From Podocnemis expansa (Eukaryota; Chordata; Testudines; Podocnemididae): 64,000 nucleotides of DNA. The stretch covers positions 139,523,622-139,587,621 of the forward strand of contig ML681963.1 of assembly GCA_007922195.1 (NCBI GenBank), written 5' to 3'. The position numbers and the translations under genes are program-made. The notes below the pieces were generated by a model. It had not been told where the DNA came from and made no database searches. It saw nothing but the letters and a program-made list of their open reading frames with translations. This document shows, piece after piece, positions 57,463-64,000 of the stretch (positions are counted from its first letter, which is position 1; each line of letters begins with the position of its first letter).

Positions 57463-58677
57463 TCACAGTCTACCCACACTGAATACAGCTCTGCCCACAA
57501 CAGCATCATCTCTCGGCTGTTGGGGAATGGCGTAGTGCGTCATGAAGGTATGTATCGACGACCATGCAGCAGCCCTGCAGATCTCTTGGATCGGGACCTT
57601 AGTGAGGAAGGCTGTGGAAGACGCCTGAGCTCTGGTAGAGTGGGCTCTCACAGTCTCTGGGAGAGGCATGTTTGATCTTCCGTAGCAGTCTTTAATGCTG
57701 TTCACAATCCATTTGGAGATGCATTGGGAGGATACTGGAGAACCTCTCATGCGTTCAGCAACCGCCACGAACAGTTGGGAGGTCTTGCGGAAAGATCGTG
57801 TGTGCTCAATATAGAATAGGAGCGCTCTTCTCACATCCAGGGTGTGCCACCATCTCTGGTTTTCTGTCACCTGAGGGTCTGGATAGAAGACCGGCAGGCA
57901 GATCTCTTGATTCACGTGGAAGGGCGTGGCAACCTTGGGCAAGAACCAGGGGTGGTGACTCAGGACCACCTTGTTTGGGAAGAAAACCATATATGGGTGT
58001 TCAGAGGATAAGGCTCGTAACTCTGAGACCCTTCTGGCCGAGGTAACAGCTACCAGAAAAGTCACCTTCCAGGACAGCATGAGCAGGGTGGTTGAGTCCA
58101 AGGGCTCATAAGGCGGTTCCGTCAGAGCCCTCAGCACAACGTTCAAATCCCACTGCGTGGTGGTGTTATGGATGTGGGGAAAAAGTTTTTCCACTCCTTT
58201 TAGGAATCTATGGCAGATGGGATATGAAAAGAGTGGAGCCCCACCTACTCAATGGCGAAAGGTCGAGATTGCTCCCAGATAAACTTTCAATGAGGACAGG
58301 GATAGGCCTTTCTCTCTTAGGTCAAGAAGGTAATCCAAAGTTACCTGAATTGGTGTGGAGGTAGTGTCTATGTCTTTATCACAGGACCAGGTGGAGAAGT
58401 GATTCCATTTTGCCATGTAGGTGGACCTGGTGGAGGGTTTTTTTGCTACCAACCAGGACCTTTTTAACCCTATCCAAGCAGTATCTCTCTTGCTCGCTGA
58501 ACCAGAGAGCATCCAGGCTGTCAGGTGCAGGAGGTCCGGGTTTGGTTGCCAAAGGCATTCCGAGTCCTGTGTCAGAAGGTCCGCCCACCGTGGGAGATGG
58601 AGTGGGGTCCTCACTGACATGTCTTGAAGGAGAGGAAACCAGTGTTGTCTGGGCCAGTCTGGGGCTGAGTGCCTCAT
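57463..58677 (-). pseudogene. DIRS copy C tyrosine recombinase, frameshifted
   Basis: The C-terminal 243 codons (58194-57463) are intact and contain SARRVSELRAL, then AHSTRAQASSTAF, then AAWSSIHTFMTHYA with Arg, His-x-x-Arg and Tyr in place. The N-terminal part (58677-58249) is in another frame with KPSTRSTYMAKWNHFSTW and ends at a TGA near 58249. The shift at about 58440 lies in an A7 run on this strand (T run at 58438-58446), where copy B has four A's. The catalytic half is the best preserved recombinase segment in the window. Confidence 0.78.
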
Positions 58678-59566
58678 CCGCGAGGACCTTCAGAAGCACC
58701 TGGTGAACCAAGGGAATTGGCGGGAATGCATACATTAGGGCTCCCGACCAATTGAGGAGGAAGGCATCGCCGAGAGAACCTTTCTCCCGACCTTGGAGGG
58801 AGCAGAACCAGGGGCATTTGCAGTTCTGCACTGTGGCAAAGAAGTCGATCTGAGGGGTTCCACATCTGATTGTCAGCTGGGAGAAAACCTCGTTGTGGAG
58901 GGACCACTCATGGTTCGTCAGGGGTTTTCTGCTGAGTGAATCCGCTATGCCTTTGTCCACCCCAGGTAGGTGGGTGGCAGTTGGCGTGAAGTGATGGTCT
59001 ATCGCCAATTGCCACAACTTGGTCACTTCCTCACATAGCGCCGAGGAGCGGACTCTCCCTTGATGGTTCGTGTAGAACATGGTCATTGTGTTGTCTGAGA
59101 GGATTTGGATCACCCTGCCTTGGATCTGGTCTAGGAAGGTCATACAGGCCAGTCTGATGGCCCTGAGCTCCTTCACGTTTATGTGGAGGAGACTGTCCTT
59201 GGGGTTCCAAACACCTTGCATGGAGAGGCCCCCAGACAGGTGGGTACCCCATCCCGAGTCGGAGGCATCTGTTACCAGGGTTACTGAGAGCTTGGACTTC
59301 CTGAATGGAATTCCCCCCATTGTGACATCGGGGTCCCTCCATATTTGGAGGGACTCCAGGGCATATTGGGGTATCGAGATTACCTTGCCCAGACAGTCCC
59401 TTTCTGGTTGGAAGCTTGTGGTGAACCAGAGCTGGAACAGTCTCATCTGCAGGTGGGCTGTTTGTATTACCGACGTGGCCGCTGCCATGTGCCCCAGGAG
59501 CTGCATGCATCTGCGCGCCGTGGTCAGCCTGGGCGCCTGGAGCTCCGTGAAGGTGGTGCAGATGGA
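58379..59566 (-). pseudogene. DIRS copy C RNase H and methylase-like domain
   Basis: An open frame of 375 codons from 59506, in the same frame as the RT before its TGA. It includes the RT thumb region, then RNase H with DASDSGWG, KELRAIRLACM, LSDNTMTMFY and HLPGVDKGIADSLSRK (the acidic residues and the C-terminal Asp are present). The methylase-like region follows with PQIDFFATVQN and the DAFLLNW segment. Near 58680 a short deletion relative to copy B shifts it into the recombinase frame, producing an artificial C-terminus. Confidence 0.75.
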
Positions 59567-60651
59567 TCAAAATCTTGATAGGGGCAAGGATGCGGTGCCT
59601 TGCTGGGCATTTAAATGTGCCCCAATGAACTCTATGTCCTGGGTGGGGCAAAGCTTGGACTTCTCCAGGTTTATGCAGAAGCCCAGGAACTTGCACACGT
59701 TCATTACCATGTCAGCATGGTCTTGTACTTGTTGACTTGACGTGCCCACTATGAGCCAGTTGTCTAAGTAGGGGTAGATTCTTACACCCTTCCTGTGTAG
59801 GAAGGCTATGACCAGTGCAACACACTTTGTGAACACCCTGGGGGCTAGCGATAACCCGAAGCAATGTTCCCTCTAAGCTGCGCGGCTGCGCTGCCGCGCA
59901 GCCCGCCACAGCCCCCCGCGCAGGGAAGGCTGCCGGCCGTGCAGGGCCGGCAGCCAGAGGCCCTGCTCACAGCTCCTGTGGGGCAGGGAGTTATTAAAAC
60001 TCCCGCCCACAGAAGCTCTAATGGACCATGCCCAGAATATCTAAGCATGCTCCGTTAGTGCTTCTGTGGCCCAGGAGCTGTGAAGGCCATGCAGGGTAAG
60101 CGGAGGGGAGGCGGGGGGGCAGGGGCGCCAGGATCGGGCCTGCAGGAGGGTGGGGGGCCCCACGCAGCGAGCAACAGGAGTTGCTCAGCTGCTGGTGGCT
60201 GTTACAGGGAACATTGACCGAAGGGGAGGATGGTGAATTGGTAATGGCGTCGTGCCACTACAAACCTGAGAAACCACCTGTGGTGGGGTCGAATGGCTAT
60301 GTGGAAGTAAGCGTTCTTTAGGTCGAGGGCTGCAAACCGCACTCCTGGGGACAGGGAAGGGATAATCTGTGGTAGGGAGACCATGAGGAATTTTATTTTA
60401 TGTTTTTGTTGAGTGCTCTGAGGTCTAGAATGGACCGTAGGTCCCCGTTGGGTTTGGGAACTAGGAAGTAGCGGGAATAGAACCGTTTGCTGTGCTCTCT
60501 TGGGAACCTTTTTGATGCCTCTGAGGGAGAGTAACTTCTGGCATTTGACCTTGAGCTTGCTTAGCAGATCTGGGTTCTCTGGGATTATGGGAGGGGGCGA
60601 TTTTCTGTCCTGGGGGGTTGAGAGGAACTGGATGTGGTATCCTCTGGCCAC
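59567..60651 (-). pseudogene. DIRS copy C reverse transcriptase, interrupted
   Basis: The first part (60651-60217) has RKSPPPIIPENP, FAALDLKNAYFHIAI (motif A) and QFTILPFG. It is cut by a hAT MITE at 59862-60216 exactly within the LPFG-LSLAP motif B, and continues at 59861 with LAPRVFTKCVA and YLDNWLIVG (motif C with Asn in the fourth position). Two offsetting frameshifts replace the PILDLRALN segment by unrelated residues. A TGA at 59567-59569 replaces the Arg codon seen in copy B. Confidence 0.78.
59862..60216. mobile_element. hAT-type MITE inserted in DIRS RT, 355 bp
   Basis: Ends CAATGTTCCCTCTAAGC and GTTACAGGGAACATTG; the flanks ACCCGAAG (59854-59861) and ACCGAAGG (60217-60224) match as an 8-bp duplication if one base is lost. 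Removing it restores continuity of the RT motif B, so it inserted after copy C. GC-rich core. Confidence 0.82.
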
Positions 60652-60760
60652 TGTGTTGAGGACCCACTGGTCTGAGATGACCCAGGTCCATCGTGGAGCG
60701 AAGTGGCGGAGGCGGTCGGGGGAGAACAGGGGTTGTGGAGCTCTGCCCTCGGGTAGACTG

Positions 60761-62890
60761 TCAAAAACGCTGTTTGCGGCCTGACGAATGGTTCAACCCC
60801 TGTCCATGCCCTCCTGACTGGGAAGTGCCCAGCTTAGCCCCTTTACCTGATTGGCCTTTGTCCTTGTCCAGGTCCCCAAGGTGGCGCTGGGGAAACTGGA
60901 GAGATCTTGGGAACTGGGTCTGCAGTTGCAGATGTTGTTTCAGTTGCTGTAACTGCTGTTGTAGCTGGTGCGACCTCGAGGAGCGCCTAATGGGTTGAGG
61001 AGTGTAGATCCCAAGGGACCTCAATGTAGCCCTCGAGTCCATACCATGCAGCTTTGCGTCTGTGGAAGCTGCAAAGAGGTCGGGGTCCTCAAAGGGGAGA
61101 TCCTGGATAATCTGTTGCATCTGCGTGGAGAGACCAGAGTTCTGGAACCAGGCCAAATGGCGCATCACCACTGCCAATGCCATTATACGTGCCGCTGTAT
61201 CCACTGCCTCCCAGGTTTTCACGAGCGCATCCCTGGACGCTCTCTCTCCTTCATCTAGCATTGCCTCGAAGTCTCTCAGGCGATCCTCGGAGACGGCTGA
61301 GCGGAGATTTTGTAGAGCTTCCCACAAGTTGAAGATGTAGCGCATCATCAAGTCTGAGTGATTTGAGGTGCACAGCTGGAGGGCAGCAGAGGAGTAAATT
61401 TTCCTGCCCAACAGGTCAAGCCTCCTCACCTCTCTGTTCTTGGGTGTGGTGCTAGGTTGACCTTGTCTCTCCCTTTGGTTAACTGAGTCAACCAGCAGGG
61501 ATCCCGGGGCCGGGTGATGAAACAAGAAGGGGAATCCTTCTGGGGAGACAGAATATTTCTTATCTGCTACTTTGGACACTGGCGGGGTCAAGGAAGGCGT
61601 TTGCCAGTGTTCCTGGACGATGCAGAACACCTCGGCGTGCAAGGGAATTGCAACCTTAGCCGGCGGTGCTCTACGGCACGCATTGAAGAGAGAGTCATCT
61701 TCCACTTGGATCACTCCTAGCTTCAGCTTCAGGTTCGCTGCCATGCGGCGGAGGAGGTCCTGCTCGACGTGAGGATCTCCCTTGCGGCCAGCAGACATAT
61801 CGATTAGGTGCTTGTCGGGCGATGAAGATGACAGGGCCCTTGATCTGCTTTGTTGGGTAGAATCAGGGTCTGGTTTGTCGTTGCAGAAATCTGAGGTCTC
61901 CGGTGTCAACGAGCGGACATAGTGGAAGGAGGTAGTGTCTGCTGCCGAGTTCAGCCAGTTGATGGTCCACTCATTGTGCGAAGATCTCGACACCGGCATA
62001 GGTGCCATGAGGGGAGCAGGCACCTCCCCTGATGGGTGTCTTCTCCTTGAGCCCGGTGACACAGAACTTTTCCGGGCCCGCTTTCTCGGGCACTCTTCCT
62101 GAAGGGGAAGAAAGGGGTCTTCTAAAGACGATCTGGTTGACCTCTCCCCTGACAACCGGCAGTCCGGTACCGAAAGTTCCTCGGAGGACCGATGAGGTGG
62201 AGCCGCAGAACTTGGACCTGATACTGGGTTTGATGGTGCTGGGTCGGAGAGGGGTGAAGAGGCCTGTGACGGTACCAGTATTGGTGCGGGTGTTGCCGGT
62301 GCTGAGTCTGATGGTACCGGAAGTGGCGGCACTGGAAGTGGCATTATCGATGATGGTGCCAAGTCCAGTGGTACCGGGCTTGATGGCAGTACCGGACTCG
62401 TGGGCGGTGCTGCTCGGGGTGGTGCCATATCCAGCGGTGCTGAGGGAGGCGGTGCCTCTGTGGCCCGTTTCTTCTTGTTCTGCACCTGAGTCGGGTTTGA
62501 ATGCCCTTGGCAAGCCGATGCCTGAGCCGGGATCCTCCTTAGGGTGGCCGAGAGGCTACCAGGAGACCGGCGAGGTCAGTGCCGAGGAGGTACCGTAGAG
62601 GGCTGAGATTTTGAACCCGGTACTGGAGATTGGTGGGAATCTTGAGCCCGGGCCGATTGAGGATCCAGCGAAGCGCTGGTAGCTCAGCCGCTTTCGAGCA
62701 GAGTGGCTCCAGTCCCTGAAAGTAGGCGGAGGCGACGCTCCCTTTCCAGCCGAGTCTTCCACTTGAAGGATCGGCAAATGGGGCAGTCCGCTGTAAGGTG
62801 GGACTCACCCAAGCAAGCAAGGCATATCTCGTGTGGGTTGTCCATCGGGAAAGCCTTTCAGCATCCCAAGCCTGGCTTGAAATCTGGCAT
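60761..62890 (-). pseudogene. DIRS copy C gag (574 codons open plus broken N-terminus)
   Basis: The proposed start at 62890 gives MPDFKP and the Cys-rich knuckle, but the second Cys pair reads Cys-stop where copies B and D have Cys-Cys. From 62485 the frame is open for 574 codons. It has a Pro/Ala/Ser-rich segment with GGTACC-type repeats, a basic patch RKRARKSS, and an acidic-serine stretch (SSSPDKHL). The conserved central domain follows (YSSAALQLCTSNHSDL, WEAVDTAARIM, QQIIQDLPFEDPDL), then a Gln-rich coil with about twelve Gln near the end, and a basic tail. It is assigned as gag from position and similarity to copies A and B; its biochemical role in DIRS elements is poorly known. Confidence 0.75.
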
Positions 62891-62939
62891 TTCGAGTTTC
62901 GTGCAAAATGACAGGCCCTTGCGTTTCGCAAGATAATGC

Positions 62940-63147
62940 TGATCTGAACTGACGCTGATGGCAGAAAAAGGAACTGGGAGGGTCAGGGTCACAGTCACCT
63001 ATATAGCTGTGGTCGAGGCGTCGAGGGGGTGTTGGCCATGCGCCCTGACCTGACAGGCTAACGCTAAAGACTTTCCAAGCTACTGTGCACTGCGGTACAT
63101 AGGCACCTGTAACTGAATGATGTGAGCAGCACTCAAAGGAGAACTCT
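62940..63147 (-). repeat. DIRS copy C left terminal repeat
   Basis: Inverted copy of the unit at 51953-52150. On the minus strand it begins TTCTCCTTTGAGTGCTGC and carries the GCCTGTCAGGTCAGGGC block. It marks the 5' end of copy C. Confidence 0.8.
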
Positions 63148-63520
63148 AACTCTACCCACCGTCCAACGGTATGGCTAGTAGTCACCTAACACTGAATGTA
63201 TCTGAGCAGCGCTTGAAGGATGGTGGGTTACTTACCAGTAACTGTCCTTCAAGATAGGCTGCTTGCATACATTCAGGGACATCCACCCCCTGCTGTCCCC
63301 GCTATCCAGAGTTGGAGACTTAGAAGGGACTGGGGAGGGTCAGGGTCGGGGCCGTATAAGTAGCCACGGGAGAGACCAGAGGGGGGTGTCGGGCACTGAC
63401 CCTGCTCTGACAGGTGAGGGCAAAATGCTTCCGACCAATCACGAGCTGCGGCACGTAGACACCTAACACTGAATGAATCCAAGCAGCCCATCTCGAAGGA
63501 CGGTTACTGGTAAGTAGCCC
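63148..63520 (-). repeat. Terminal region of an older DIRS copy, copy A subfamily
   Basis: It starts just outside copy C's 5' end with a recombinase-end remnant, then a hairpin GGGTTACTTACCAGTAAC (63228-63245). An inverted terminal repeat follows whose minus-strand reading (TGTCTACGTGCCGCAGCTC, TGATTGGTCGGAAGCATTTT) matches the copy A repeat at 46628-46720. Copy C may have inserted into this older element, or the fragment may be independent. Confidence 0.65.
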
Positions 63521-63566
63521 ACTGTTGGCATGAGTGGCACCCAGATCAAGCTGTGCGGAACACACC

Positions 63567-64000
63567 CTTCTCCTTTGAGCGCTGCTCACATCATTCAGTT
63601 ACAGGTGTCTATGTGCCCCAGCGCACGGTAGCTCGGAAAGTCTTTAGCTTTAGCCTGTCAGGTCAGGGAATATGGCCAACGCTCCCTCCACGCCACGGCC
63701 GCGGCTGCATAGGTGACCGTGACCCTGACCCTCCCAGTTCCTTTTTCCGCCATCAGCGTCGGTTCGGATCAGCGTTATCTTGTGAAACACAAGAGCCTGT
63801 CTTCCACGCAAAATTCAAAATGCCAGGATTCAAGCCGTGTTTAGGATGCTGCAATGCTTTCCCAATGGATGACCTACACGAGAAATACCTTGCTTGCCTG
63901 GGTGAGTCCCACATCATGGCGGACTGCCCCATCTGCGGATTCTTGAAGCGGAGGACTTGGCTGGAAAGAGATCACCGTCTCCGCCTCATTTCGGGGACCA
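63567..64000 (+). mobile_element. DIRS-type retrotransposon copy D, 5' end
   Basis: It starts TTCTCCTTTGAGCGCTGC and follows the left terminal repeat of copies B and C, then enters gag. Cut by the window end. Oriented head to head with copy C, separated by the older terminal fragment. Confidence 0.8.
63820..64000 (+). CDS. DIRS copy D gag N-terminus (partial)
   Basis: Open from the ATG at 63820 to the window end (60 codons). It encodes MPGFKPCLGCCNAFPMDD, then LACLGESHIMADCPIC and a basic region (LKRRTWLERDHRLRL). The Cys pattern C-x2-C-C and C-x(6-7)-H..C-x2-C suggests a metal-binding knuckle. Unlike copies B and C it shows no stop so far, although the first Cys of one pair reads Tyr-Leu-Ala-Cys where B has Cys-Leu-Ser-Cys. 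Start chosen by alignment with copy B at 52202. Confidence 0.6.
   Translation, partial: MPGFKPCLGCCNAFPMDDLHEKYLACLGESHIMADCPICGFLKRRTWLERDHRLRLISGT

Larger units (their letters stand above)
57399..63147 (-). mobile_element. DIRS-type retrotransposon copy C
   Basis: Minus-strand element. The left repeat is at 63147-62940, then gag (62890-60761), RT (to 59567), RNase H and methylase-like domain (to 58379), and recombinase (58677-57463). It is the only copy here with the complete central gag domain. It is inactive: a nonsense codon in the gag knuckle, two offsetting frameshifts and a TGA in RT, a hAT insertion in RT, and frameshifts in the recombinase. Placed tail to tail with copy B. Confidence 0.85.

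Noticed and set aside
62032..62598. 188-codon plus-strand frame with repeated Val-Pro-Gly
   Set aside because: Shadow of the GGTACC-type repeats in copy C gag on the minus strand.

Overview
The window is vertebrate nuclear DNA, most likely from a turtle (Testudines), or otherwise a crocodilian or related reptile. The evidence is sparse split exons in a large AT-rich non-coding background, CR1 LINE remnants, MIR-type CORE-SINEs, many short hAT elements with 8-bp target-site duplications (TSDs), and a dense cluster of DIRS-type tyrosine-recombinase retrotransposons. Two assembly gaps are present (2646-3045 and 27133-27142). There are no bacterial-style genes, rRNA genes or CRISPR arrays.

The one host gene I can support is TSPAN32 (PHEMX), a tetraspanin, on the minus strand. 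Four exons fit together with matching phases: exon 1 (34147-34082, 22 codons, with ATG), exon 2 (28234-28120), exon 3 (23559-23462) and exon 4 (10312-10238, 75 nt). They encode the N-terminal 118 residues, from the first cytoplasmic tail to just past transmembrane segment 3. Recalled human TSPAN32 aligns without gaps over exon 1 and the first half of exon 2. A ZNF143/Staf-like motif lies about 94 bp upstream of the ATG. The exons for the large extracellular loop, TM4 and tail were not found and probably lie left of position 1.

Layout. 1-10.2 kb: intron 4 or 3' side of TSPAN32, with a palindrome-array MITE, CR1, a hAT element and a solo LTR. 10.2-34.3 kb: TSPAN32 exons and introns carrying MITEs, CR1, MIR, minisatellites and a 2.16-kb hAT element in intron 1. 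34.3-46.6 kb: intergenic mosaic of hAT MITEs, a small retroposon family, MIR and CR1. 46.6-64 kb: DIRS cluster. It holds an old gag-bearing copy A (+), copy B (+, with RT, RNase H, a methylase-like domain and tyrosine recombinase), copy C (-, nearly full gag plus broken pol and recombinase, with a hAT inserted in RT), and the start of copy D (+). B and C lie tail to tail, C and D head to head. C's 5' end abuts a terminal fragment of the same subfamily as copy A, which suggests nested insertion. A 2.6-kb stretch (48661-51232) inside this cluster remains unexplained.
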